The notes under the pieces: generated by a model
The model's input: the letters and a program-made list of their open reading frames with translations, nothing else
Database searches by the model: none
What the model was told of the DNA's origin: nothing
Shown: positions 17,924 through 25,682 of the stretch, one piece after another
Position numbering within the stretch: the stretch's first letter is position 1
Layout: each line of letters begins with the position of its first letter
Translations under genes and position numbers: made by a program
Source: Microbacterium oxydans
GTDB taxonomy: Bacteria; Actinomycetota; Actinomycetes; Actinomycetales; Microbacteriaceae
DNA: 64,000 nt
Direction: 5' to 3'
NCBI RefSeq assembly: GCF_006540085.1
Contig: NZ_BJOG01000001.1
Coordinates: forward strand, 620,001-684,000

Positions 17924-19554
17924 CCACCTACACCCTGCCGACGACGGCATCCCGCCCGACGACCGCTCCGAAGACCGCGTATCTCATCACGTCCGGAGAC
18001 CTTCGTGAGTCGGCGAACGTGGCGGGGTGGCCCACCCAGGTCGAGCTGGAGACCGGCGTCACCGGGGTGCTGAACGCCCTCGGGTGGGAGGTCATCCGGC
18101 CCTTCGGCGTCGACCCCGAGACCGGGCACGGATTCATCTCGAGCCAGCGCATGGGCCTCGAGGTGTTCACGCGCATCCCCGTCGACGCGCCGCTCATCGT
18201 CGCGATCGCCAACTGGCAGTACTCGCACCATGTGCTCGCCGGACTGCGATCCCACGAGGGGCCGATCCTCACGGTCGCGAACTTCGCCGGCGATTGGCCG
18301 GGCCTCGTCGGCCTTCTCGGGCTGAACGCGGGTCTGACCAAGATGGGCAAGCCCTACGCGACCACCTGGTCCGTCGACTTCGCCGATGAGTGGTTCACCG
18401 ACGGCATCAAGGAATGGACGGAGTCCGGCGCCATCACGCACGACAGCTCGCACGTCCGACCGCTGCCCGCGCTGCCGGACAGCCCGGAGAAGCAGCTCGG
18501 CGAGGCGCTCGCGGCACAGCTGCTCTCCGAGAAGGCGATCATCGGCGTGTTCGATGAAGGCTGCATGGGCATGTACAACGCGATCTTCGACGACGAGCTG
18601 CTCAACCCGACCGGCATCTACAAGGAGCGCCTCTCGCAGTCGGCGTTGTACGCCGAGATGCTCGACGTCACGGACGATGAAGCCGACGCCGCGTACGACT
18701 GGTTGATCGATGCGGGGATGACGTTCCGCTACGGCGAAGACGGCGTCACCGAGCTCACCCGCGACCAGGTGCAGTGGCAGCTGAAGATGTACATCGCCGC
18801 GCTCCGCATCGCCGACGACTTCGGGCTCGACGCGGTCGGCATCCAGTACCAACAGGGCTTGAAGGACCTGGTGCCCGCCTCAGACCTGGCCGAGGGTATT
18901 CTGAACTCGACCGAGCGCCCGCCGGTGACCTCGCGCGACGGCTCTCGCGTTCTGCACGAGGGACGGGCCTTCCCGCACTTCAACGAGGCCGACGAGGGTG
19001 TCGCCGTGGACGCGCTCGTGACCGACCGGGTGTGGCGCGCGATGGGGCTCGTGCCCGACAACACGCTGCACGACGTCCGCTGGGGCGAGGACTACGACGG
19101 ACAGTTCGTCTGGGTCTACGAGATCTCGGGGTCGGTGCCGGCATCGCACCTCGGAGGCTGGCAGCACGCGGAGGGATGGCGGCAGGGTCATGTGTTCTTC
19201 CCCGCGGGCGGCGCCACGATCAACGGCGTCTCGAAGCCCGGCGAGGTCGTGCTCTCCCGAGTGTTCATCGCCGAGGGCATCCTGCAGGCCGACATCTTCC
19301 GGGCGTCGGTGGTCGAGCTGCCGGCGGAGGAGACCCAGCGGCGGAAGGACGCCACGAACCCCGAGTGGCCGATCGCCCACGTGGTGCTGCACGGCGTCTC
19401 GCGCGACCAGTTCATGGCACGGCACAAGGCGAACCACGCGCAGCTCGTCTACGCGCCCGACGCCGAGACCGCGGACAAGGCCCTGATCGCGAAGGCCGCG
19501 ATGTTCGACGGGATGGGGATCAAGGTCAACCTGGTGGGAGACGTGACGATCTGA
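17920..19554 (+). CDS. L-fucose/D-arabinose isomerase-like protein
   Basis: 544 residues of the FucI/AraA-like superfamily, judged by the overall pattern: an N-terminal Rossmann-like section, VGIFD-type metal site seen as IIGVFDEGCMGMYN, GLDAVGIQYQQGLKDL, and a C-terminal beta barrel with GGWQHAEGWRQGHVFFPAGG. L-fucose isomerase and D-arabinose isomerase are the same activity type (D-arabinose to D-ribulose, Mn-dependent). With a pentulose kinase as operon partner, this is the predicted entry step for D-arabinose. It starts in an ATGA overlap with the GH116 gene and ends the operon. The resemblance to classical FucI is not tight, so other aldose substrates remain possible. Confidence 0.82.
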   Translation: MTTYTLPTTASRPTTAPKTAYLITSGDLRESANVAGWPTQVELETGVTGVLNALGWEVIRPFGVDPETGHGFISSQRMGLEVFTRIPVDAPLIVAIANWQYSHHVLAGLRSHEGPILTVANFAGDWPGLVGLLGLNAGLTKMGKPYATTWSVDFADEWFTDGIKEWTESGAITHDSSHVRPLPALPDSPEKQLGEALAAQLLSEKAIIGVFDEGCMGMYNAIFDDELLNPTGIYKERLSQSALYAEMLDVTDDEADAAYDWLIDAGMTFRYGEDGVTELTRDQVQWQLKMYIAALRIADDFGLDAVGIQYQQGLKDLVPASDLAEGILNSTERPPVTSRDGSRVLHEGRAFPHFNEADEGVAVDALVTDRVWRAMGLVPDNTLHDVRWGEDYDGQFVWVYEISGSVPASHLGGWQHAEGWRQGHVFFPAGGATINGVSKPGEVVLSRVFIAEGILQADIFRASVVELPAEETQRRKDATNPEWPIAHVVLHGVSRDQFMARHKANHAQLVYAPDAETADKALIAKAAMFDGMGIKVNLVGDVTI

Positions 19555-19568
19555 TCGGTCGCTGCACA

Positions 19569-19847
19569 TCACTGCGAGCGCCAGAAGCGGGTCGCGAGGT
19601 TCGTGAGTTCCCTGTCGAGGTCGTCGACCTTGATCTCGATGCGGTCGAGCCGGGCATGGAGCCCATCGATCCGGGCCGAGAGCGTGCCTTCGACGCGGTC
19701 GATCTTCGCCGAGAGCGTGCCTTCGACGCGGTCGATCTCGGCGCGGATCACCCGGCTGAGCTGCGTCGTCATCAGCGTCATGCCGCCCAGCATCACTGCT
19801 GCGAAAACGCCGATCAGAGTCCATACCTGCGGATCGTCCAAGCGCAT
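19569..19847 (-). CDS. Small membrane-anchored coiled-coil protein, copy 2
   Basis: 92 residues, paralogue of the protein at 13350. One membrane helix (about residues 7-26: WTLIGVFAAVMLGGMTLM), then a heptad coiled coil containing two near-identical repeats of IDRVEGTLSAKIDRVEGTLS (about residues 36-60), and the tail LATRFWRSQ. It is shorter by about two heptads than copy 1. It is convergent with the isomerase gene, 14 bases from its stop, so the two copies bracket the kinase-GH116-isomerase operon. Shared upstream element at 19876-19890. Function unknown. Confidence 0.83.
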   Translation of the reverse strand: MRLDDPQVWTLIGVFAAVMLGGMTLMTTQLSRVIRAEIDRVEGTLSAKIDRVEGTLSARIDGLHARLDRIEIKVDDLDRELTNLATRFWRSQ

Positions 19848-19875
19848 GCCTCCAGTCTGATTCCGGAGGGCAAGG

Positions 19876-19890
19876 TTGTCACGGTATTCC
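19876..19890 (-). promoter_or_regulatory. Promoter element shared by the two coiled-coil genes, copy 2
   Basis: GGAATACCGTGACAA on the - strand, identical to the element before copy 1 and again 29 bases before the ATG. The rest of the 211-base gap up to 20059 shows no further recognisable feature. Confidence 0.6.
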
Positions 19891-20058
19891 GGTCGTGACG
19901 TGCTGTCATCCCGGTGGCTGTGGAGCGAATGGCGTGTAGAAGCACCGTGCAGAAGAGGTCAGGAATCGGTTGCAGCCGGAGACTCGGTGACCAAGGGCAA
20001 CCTGCTCGACGGGCGAGAGCCGTGAACATGCACGCGAAGCGTCAGGCCATGGGCCGCG

Positions 20059-20913
20059 GTGGCGACGGCTTCGAGCATGGAAGGCATGACACTTCATGAA
20101 GAGGAAGGGGCCCCGGTCGTCGTACTCGGAGCCACCGGAACGACGGGCTCGCAGGTGGCGGATCTGCTGGAGGCCGCGGATGTGCGGGTGCGACGCGCCT
20201 CCCGCCGCTCGCCGTGGCGGTTCGACTGGGACGACGCGAGCACCTGGCGGTCGCTGTTCGACGGTGCCGGGGCGGTGTACGTGGTCCTCCCCGAGGATCC
20301 GATGGACCTCACCCCCTTCACACGGATGCTCGCCGACGCCGGCGTCGAGCGCGCCGTGGTGCTCACCGCACGAAACCCGGGGGTCAGCGGTGACGGCATC
20401 GCGTCCGGAGCGGAGGAGGTGTTCGGTGCCGCCGCGCCCGCTTCGACCTTCCTGCGCCCCTCATGGTTCGCGCAGGGCTTCACCACAGGTCTCTTCGCCG
20501 CTCAGCTGGATGCCACCGGCGAGCTGCGGCTGCCGGTGGGAGATGGGAGGGAGCCGTTCATCGATGCACGCGACATCTCCAGAGTCGCAGCGACGCTCCT
20601 GCGATCGCAGACGCCGGGCCCGTCGCACGTCGAGCTCTCCGGCCCGCAGTCGCTCTCGTTCGCCGAAGCCGTCGAGATCGTCGGGCGGCGCACCGGGCGT
20701 GCCCTGACCTTCGCCGACATCGGGGTCGACGAGTGGCGGGGATCCGTCGCGCCCTACCTGAAGCCGCGGATGGTGGATGCCCTCGCCAACCTGTTCGACG
20801 CGATCCGCGCCGGGCGCGATGATCATCTCTCCGACGGCGTCCACGATGTGCTCGGCGAACAGCCGCACTCGCTGGAGGCCGTGGTCGCCCGGGAAAGCGC
20901 GGTGGCGCGGTGA
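20059..20913 (+). CDS. NmrA-like NAD(P)-binding family protein
   Basis: Up to 284 residues. The N-terminal dinucleotide-binding loop is VVVLGATGTTGSQVADLL, typical of atypical short-chain reductases of the NmrA/NAD(P)H azoreductase-like type; the later part has PFIDARDISRVAATLL, a family feature where the catalytic Tyr of classical SDRs is not conserved. Probably a cytoplasmic oxidoreductase or redox sensor; substrate unknown. The start is uncertain: GTG 20059, ATG 20077 and ATG 20086 are all in frame, and the Rossmann loop would begin sensibly from any of them. The stop overlaps the next gene's GTG, so the two are coupled. Confidence 0.85.
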   Translation: MATASSMEGMTLHEEEGAPVVVLGATGTTGSQVADLLEAADVRVRRASRRSPWRFDWDDASTWRSLFDGAGAVYVVLPEDPMDLTPFTRMLADAGVERAVVLTARNPGVSGDGIASGAEEVFGAAAPASTFLRPSWFAQGFTTGLFAAQLDATGELRLPVGDGREPFIDARDISRVAATLLRSQTPGPSHVELSGPQSLSFAEAVEIVGRRTGRALTFADIGVDEWRGSVAPYLKPRMVDALANLFDAIRAGRDDHLSDGVHDVLGEQPHSLEAVVARESAVAR

Positions 20914-21779
20914 CCGGCGAAGTGGCCACCGGGCCGATCCCCCGAGGGGTCAACAGGCGGATGGTGCTGGGCGCGGCGCTGGGGGTGACCGCCGCGGTCG
21001 CTGCCGGAGCGGGCGGGGCGATCGTCCCGTCCGGCAGTGCTTCCGCCTCCCGTTCCCGCGCCGACCTCGTGCTCATCCACGGCGGATCGCACGGCGGCTG
21101 GGCCTGGCGGCGCGTCGTCGACGAACTCGATCCTCGCCGGGGACGGATCCTCACGCCCACCCTGCCGGGAGTCGGCGATCGTGCACACCGTCTCGCGCCC
21201 GACATCCGCTTCCAGGACGGCGTGGACGACATCGTGGCGACGATCGATGCCGAGGAACTGCGTGACGTGGTGCTCGTCGGACACAGCATCGGTGGTGCCT
21301 ATGTCTCCGCCGTCGCCGAGCGGATCTCCGATCGCCTCCGCGGCGCGGTGTACCTCGACGCGGTCGTCGTAGATCCCGGGGAGCGGATCCTCGACGTGCT
21401 CACCCCCGCGAGTCGGGCCGCGCTGCCGACCGTGGTCGCGCAGGCGGGTCAGGGGTACTACGTCCCCAAGCCGCAGGATCCGACGATGTTCGGGGTGACG
21501 CGTCGGAACGACGTCGAATGGCTCGACCGCAGGCTCACCGGGCACCCGTGGAGCAGTTGGAGCGACGTCGTACCGATCACCGGCCCGATACCCGATGTGC
21601 CCCTGCTCTACATCGACTGCACGGCCCCGCCGTTCGCCGATGTCGGCCCGTCGAAGGACCGTGTGCGTGCGCGGCCGGAGCGATGGTCCGTCACGAAGCT
21701 CGCGGCGGGACATGACGCCCTCGTCACGGCCCCTGCCGACGTCGCGCGTCTGATCCGGCGCTTCAGCGCGGGAGTCTAG
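20910..21779 (+). CDS. Exported alpha/beta hydrolase
   Basis: 289 residues. The N-terminus NRRMVLGAALGVTAAVAAGA has a twin-arginine-like motif and a hydrophobic helix, suggesting Tat export. The hydrolase fold opens with LVLIHGGSHGGWAWRRV (oxyanion region HGGSHGGW), the nucleophile elbow is GHSIGG with Ser126, and the catalytic His is probably in LAAGHDALV near the C-terminus. The form resembles the salicylate-esterase/MenH-like group that often acts on small esters; the substrate is unknown. It starts at GTG in a 4-base overlap with the upstream gene, and its TAG stop overlaps the stop of the convergent AraC gene. Confidence 0.88.
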   Translation: MTGEVATGPIPRGVNRRMVLGAALGVTAAVAAGAGGAIVPSGSASASRSRADLVLIHGGSHGGWAWRRVVDELDPRRGRILTPTLPGVGDRAHRLAPDIRFQDGVDDIVATIDAEELRDVVLVGHSIGGAYVSAVAERISDRLRGAVYLDAVVVDPGERILDVLTPASRAALPTVVAQAGQGYYVPKPQDPTMFGVTRRNDVEWLDRRLTGHPWSSWSDVVPITGPIPDVPLLYIDCTAPPFADVGPSKDRVRARPERWSVTKLAAGHDALVTAPADVARLIRRFSAGV

Positions 21780-22630
21780 CCCCGGACGCGGCTCGGCGCG
21801 GGATCCACGTAGTTGCGCGGACTCGCGCCGAAGCGGCGTTTGAACGCGGTGCTGAGCGCGAACTCGTCCGAATAGCCGAGCCGATCCGCGACGTCTTTCA
21901 ACGGCATGTCGGGAGAGGCCTCGAGGAGTTCGAGCGCGTGCGCCATGCGCCACCGGGCGAGGTGCGACGACGGCGTCGCGCCGACGACCTCTCGGAAGAG
22001 CTTGGCGAACGCGGAGCGGGACATGTGGGCGTGCGCAGCCATGTCGGAGACCGTCCAGACCGTTCCGAGCTCGCTGTGCACCGCCTCGAGTGTGGCCCCG
22101 ATCCTCGGATGCGCGACGCCGCCGATCCAGCCCGGTGGTGTCGGCGCCGTGTCGATCCAGGCGGCGACCGCCGCGCACACCGCGACTTCGGTGAGCTTGC
22201 AGAGCAGGCTGTCGACGACGGGATCGCGCCTGCCCTCGGCGTGCAGCAATGCGACCACGGAGGCCAGCAGCGGTGTGCTGTCGACCACGATCGTCCGGGG
22301 GAGCTCCTGCTCGAGGAGCGTGTAGACGTGTCCGCGACTCTTGAACGCGATCGCTTCGACACCGAAGACAGACCGCATCTCGGAGCTGCTCTCGGCCTGG
22401 ATCTCGCGGGTCAGAGCGATGGCGTCTCCCTCGGCCGGGCACACCACGGCGAGCTGGTCCGAGCGGACGAGGTGGCGTCGTCCTCCGATATCGACGTGAA
22501 GGTCGTCGTGCTCCGGGATGACGAGGAGCTGCGGGGGTGCGCCATCGCTGGCGACCGGCGATCGATGGGCCTCGCAGCGCCGCGACGAGATCACTCTGAT
22601 GCTCGAGAGGGCGCGATCCACCGAACTCAC
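21776..22630 (-). CDS. AraC-family transcriptional regulator with cupin domain
   Basis: 284 residues. The N-terminal half is a cupin-type sensor (GGRRHLVRSDQLAVVCPAEG) of the kind seen in AraC regulators of small-molecule stress genes. The C-terminal 100 residues hold the two AraC helix-turn-helix motifs: WTVSDMAAHAHMSRSAFAKLF and LKDVADRLGYSDEFALSTAFKR (cores AAHAHMSRSAFAK and DRLGYSDEFALS). It is convergent with the NmrA-hydrolase pair and overlaps the 3' end of the ATPase gene by four bases in the same direction, so it may regulate either. Start ATG 22630. Confidence 0.9.
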   Translation of the reverse strand: MSSVDRALSSIRVISSRRCEAHRSPVASDGAPPQLLVIPEHDDLHVDIGGRRHLVRSDQLAVVCPAEGDAIALTREIQAESSSEMRSVFGVEAIAFKSRGHVYTLLEQELPRTIVVDSTPLLASVVALLHAEGRRDPVVDSLLCKLTEVAVCAAVAAWIDTAPTPPGWIGGVAHPRIGATLEAVHSELGTVWTVSDMAAHAHMSRSAFAKLFREVVGATPSSHLARWRMAHALELLEASPDMPLKDVADRLGYSDEFALSTAFKRRFGASPRNYVDPAPSRVRG

Positions 22631-24570
22631 TCGACCCCCTCGCTGCGCGGCAGACGCCCCGTCACTCCATTCTCTCCCCGTGCCGGGGCGACGGCTCCGG
22701 GCTCCTCCTGCGCGGTCGGGCGCAGCCCGCTGGGTGGTCCGCTGAGCGCCCGCAGGGCGTAGAGGATGGTCGCGAGGTCGACGAGTTCCTGGACGAGCGC
22801 ACCGACGACCGCCGGGATGACGCCGGTCATCGCGACGATCATGAGCCCGACGCTCAACCCGATGCCGATCCAGATCGCGGTCAGCGCGACCCGGAGCGTG
22901 TGGCGGCCGATCGAGACGGCGTCGACGACCTTCGCGAGCGAATCGACGAGGATCACGACGTCTGCGGCATCGCCGGCGGCAGTGGCTCCCTTCGCCCCCA
23001 TCGCGATACCGATGTCTGCGGCTGCCAGCACGGGCGCGTCATTGACGCCGTCGCCCACCATGAGCACCGGGCGCGGCTGCATCTCGGCGGCGAGCCGCAC
23101 CTTCTCGGGCGGCAGCAGCTCCGCGTGGATCTCATCGATGCCGAGCTGGCGTCCCACCGATTCCGCCGTCGAATCCACGTCGCCGGTGAGCATCGCGACG
23201 CGATCGACGTCGTGCAGCCGCAGCCACGAGATGACGGCGGACGCTTCGGGGCGGGCGGCATCGGCGAGCACGAGCACGCCGGCGAAGCGCCCGTCCACCG
23301 CCACGTAGGCCGCGGCTTCGCCGGGTTCGAGCTGCGCCCGGACGGTGTCGGGTGCGAGCGAGGCGACGTAGGCGGGCTTTCCGACCACGACGGTGCGCCC
23401 GGCGATCGTTGCGGCGACCCCGTTCGTGGCGGTCTCGCTGGCTTCCCGAGCCGCGTGCAGGACGAGCCCCCGCGCATCGGCGGCGCGCCGGATGCCGTCG
23501 GCCAGCACGTGCGAGGAGTACTGTTCCGCGGATGCGGCCAGCTGCAGGATCTCGTCGGCGTCGAAGCCCGCAGCGGGGCGGACCTCCACGAGCTCGGGGC
23601 GGCCCTGCGTGAGCGTCCCGGTCTTGTCGAACGCGGCGGAGCGCACCCGGGCGATCTGTTCGATCACGGCCCCGCTCTTCATGATCACCCCGGATTTCGC
23701 TGCCCGTGAGAGGCCGCCGAGGAATGCCACGGGCGCCGCGATGAGGAGGGGGCACGGCGTCGCCAGCACGAGCACCTCGGCAAAGCGCGTGGAGTCGCCG
23801 GAGATCGCCCATGCGGTGCCGGCGAGCACGAGCGACACGGCGGTGAACGGGATGGCGAAGCGGTCGGCGAGGCGGACGATCGGCGCGTGCGACGACTCGG
23901 CGGAGTGCACCAGCGCGACGATCTGCTGGTACTGGCTGTCGGCACCGGTGCGCAGTGCTCTGATGCGGACGGCGCGGCTTCCGTTGATCGCCCCGGACAG
24001 CACCTCCCCGCCCGCCTCGCGCGTGACCGGCATGCTCTCGCCCGTCAGCGAGGACTCGTCGAACGTCCCCGTGTCGGTCAGGAGCGTCGCATCCACCGGC
24101 ACGATCTCGGAGGGGCGCACCAGCAGCACGTCGCCGACCGCGACATCGTCGATCGGCACGTCGCGAGCTTCGTCGGAATCGGGCGAGTCCGGGTGTACCA
24201 GAACATGGGCGATGCGAGGCGAGCGGTCCAGCAGCGCCGACAGATCCCGCTTGGCCCTGCGTCCGGCGAAGTCCTCTAGCGCCTCACCGCCGGAGAGCAT
24301 CAGCACGATGATGAGCGCAGCGATGTACTCGCCGACCGCCAGCGTGGCGACCATCGCGACGACGGCCAGGATGTCGAGCCCGACGTGTCCGTGCAGCACG
24401 TCGCGTACCATGCCGACCAGTGTCCAGACCACGACGGCCGACACGTACACCGTGGCGAGCCAGCGGCCGATCCCCGCTTCGTCCACCGCGTGCAGCACCC
24501 CCACCGCAGCGAAGACCAACACGGTGAGCGTGATCACGGGGTACCGCCACAGCGGTCGAAGCGCGCGCAT
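22627..24570 (-). CDS. P1B-type heavy-metal translocating ATPase with TPC motif
   Basis: 647 residues. The phosphorylation motif is DKTGTLT with Asp315; the actuator TGES motif (SLTGESMPV) and hinge GDGVNDAPVLAAADIG are present, as are about eight membrane helices. The membrane metal site reads ATPCPLLIAAP, that is TPC instead of the CPC of copper or zinc/cadmium pumps. There is no N-terminal CxxC metal-binding domain. The ion is therefore not predictable from standard rules. ATG 24570 is chosen: the preceding 56 in-frame residues from 24738 look like untranslated sequence and would run into the GH18 promoter region. Its stop overlaps the AraC start (ATGA). Confidence 0.9.
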   Translation of the reverse strand: MRALRPLWRYPVITLTVLVFAAVGVLHAVDEAGIGRWLATVYVSAVVVWTLVGMVRDVLHGHVGLDILAVVAMVATLAVGEYIAALIIVLMLSGGEALEDFAGRRAKRDLSALLDRSPRIAHVLVHPDSPDSDEARDVPIDDVAVGDVLLVRPSEIVPVDATLLTDTGTFDESSLTGESMPVTREAGGEVLSGAINGSRAVRIRALRTGADSQYQQIVALVHSAESSHAPIVRLADRFAIPFTAVSLVLAGTAWAISGDSTRFAEVLVLATPCPLLIAAPVAFLGGLSRAAKSGVIMKSGAVIEQIARVRSAAFDKTGTLTQGRPELVEVRPAAGFDADEILQLAASAEQYSSHVLADGIRRAADARGLVLHAAREASETATNGVAATIAGRTVVVGKPAYVASLAPDTVRAQLEPGEAAAYVAVDGRFAGVLVLADAARPEASAVISWLRLHDVDRVAMLTGDVDSTAESVGRQLGIDEIHAELLPPEKVRLAAEMQPRPVLMVGDGVNDAPVLAAADIGIAMGAKGATAAGDAADVVILVDSLAKVVDAVSIGRHTLRVALTAIWIGIGLSVGLMIVAMTGVIPAVVGALVQELVDLATILYALRALSGPPSGLRPTAQEEPGAVAPARGENGVTGRLPRSEGVE

Positions 24571-24656
24571 GCGTCCAGCATCCCGGGAAAGCGGTATCGG
24601 CGCCAGTGCCCGTGCGAGGCACTGTTCATGACAGTGGCCGGCACTCTTTCGGCCAC

Positions 24657-24675
24657 ATCGCTTAAGCGATATAGT
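24657..24675 (+). promoter_or_regulatory. Operator of the N-glycan regulon with -10 box, before GH18
   Basis: Perfect 14-base palindrome ATCGCTTAAGCGAT at 24657-24670 running straight into TATAGT (24670-24675), a good -10 hexamer. The block AAGCGATATAGT is nearly identical to AAGCGTTATAGT before the GH5 gene (32275-32286). Inferred target of the LacI protein at 33682. Confidence 0.8.
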
Positions 24676-24736
24676 CGGCCGCGAGACGCACCGATGCGGC
24701 TCGATCTGGACACGACGACGAAGGAGACGAACTGTC

Positions 24737-25666
24737 ATGAGTCAGCCGAAAGCCAGTAACCACCGTTTCCGTAGAGCACTTGCAGCCGCTGCGGCCCTCG
24801 CGCTCGCGGGGATGGGGGCGGTCGCCGGATCGACCGCGGCCGCTGCGGACGACACGGCCGCCGAGCCGAAGCTCGCTGTCTACGTGGAGGTCAACTCGAA
24901 CGATTTAGCGAATGTCGCCGACTACACGCTCGCCGATTCGGGTCGGCCGGCCGTCGACCTGGCGATGATCTTCGCCGCCAACATCAACTACGACGGCGAG
25001 AAGGCCTACCTGCACTTCAACGAGCGCGTCACCGAGACGCTTCAGGATGCGCAGAACCAGATCCGACCGCTGCAGGCCCGCGGCACGAAGGTGCTGTTGT
25101 CCGTGCTGGGGAATCATCAGGGCGCCGGGTTCGCGAACTTCACGTCGTTCGCGGCCGCGGACGCCTTCGCCGCCCAGCTCGCCGACGCGGTCACGACCTA
25201 CGGCCTCGACGGCATCGACTTCGACGACGAGTGGACGAACTACGGCGCGAACGGCACGCCGCAGCCCAACGCGCAGTCCTTCGGGTGGCTCGCCTCGGCG
25301 CTGCGTGATCGCCTCGGCCCTGACAAGATCATCACCCTGTACGCGATCGGCGAGACCTACACCGTGACGGACTTCACCCGGTTCGATCCCGCAGCGGTGA
25401 TCGACCACGCCTGGAACCCCTACTACCCGTCCTACAACGCCCCCACGGTGCCGGGTCTCGAGGACAGGGCGCGCCTCGGCGCGGCCGCGATCGACCTGTC
25501 GAACGTGAGCTCCGCGACAGCCGCGGACTACGCCCAGCGCACGGTCTCCGACGGCTACGGCGTCTATGTGGCGTACAACCTGACCGCGACCGACCAGTCG
25601 GGGCTGCTCTCCGGGATCACGCAGGCGCTCAAGGGAGAGGCGACCGAGTACCGAGCGGCTCCGTGA
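24737..25666 (+). CDS. Secreted GH18 endo-beta-N-acetylglucosaminidase (EndoH-like)
   Basis: 309 residues. A Sec signal peptide (FRRALAAAAALALAGMGAVA, cleavage near AAA-DD around residue 37) precedes a single small GH18 barrel. The catalytic motif is YGLDGIDFDDEW with acid Glu165 and the assisting Asp residues at 161-164. EndoH/EndoF-type GH18 enzymes cleave between the two GlcNAc residues of the N-glycan core, releasing oligomannose carrying one GlcNAc. Barrel length and motif spacing fit EndoH rather than chitinases, and the neighbours (GH92, GH38, GH5_18, importer) support N-glycan use. Monocistronic, behind its own operator at 24657; ribosome site GAAGGAGA. It is convergent with the GH92 gene. 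Confidence 0.88.
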   Translation: MSQPKASNHRFRRALAAAAALALAGMGAVAGSTAAAADDTAAEPKLAVYVEVNSNDLANVADYTLADSGRPAVDLAMIFAANINYDGEKAYLHFNERVTETLQDAQNQIRPLQARGTKVLLSVLGNHQGAGFANFTSFAAADAFAAQLADAVTTYGLDGIDFDDEWTNYGANGTPQPNAQSFGWLASALRDRLGPDKIITLYAIGETYTVTDFTRFDPAAVIDHAWNPYYPSYNAPTVPGLEDRARLGAAAIDLSNVSSATAADYAQRTVSDGYGVYVAYNLTATDQSGLLSGITQALKGEATEYRAAP

Positions 25667-25682
25667 GCGGCACGAGACCCGA

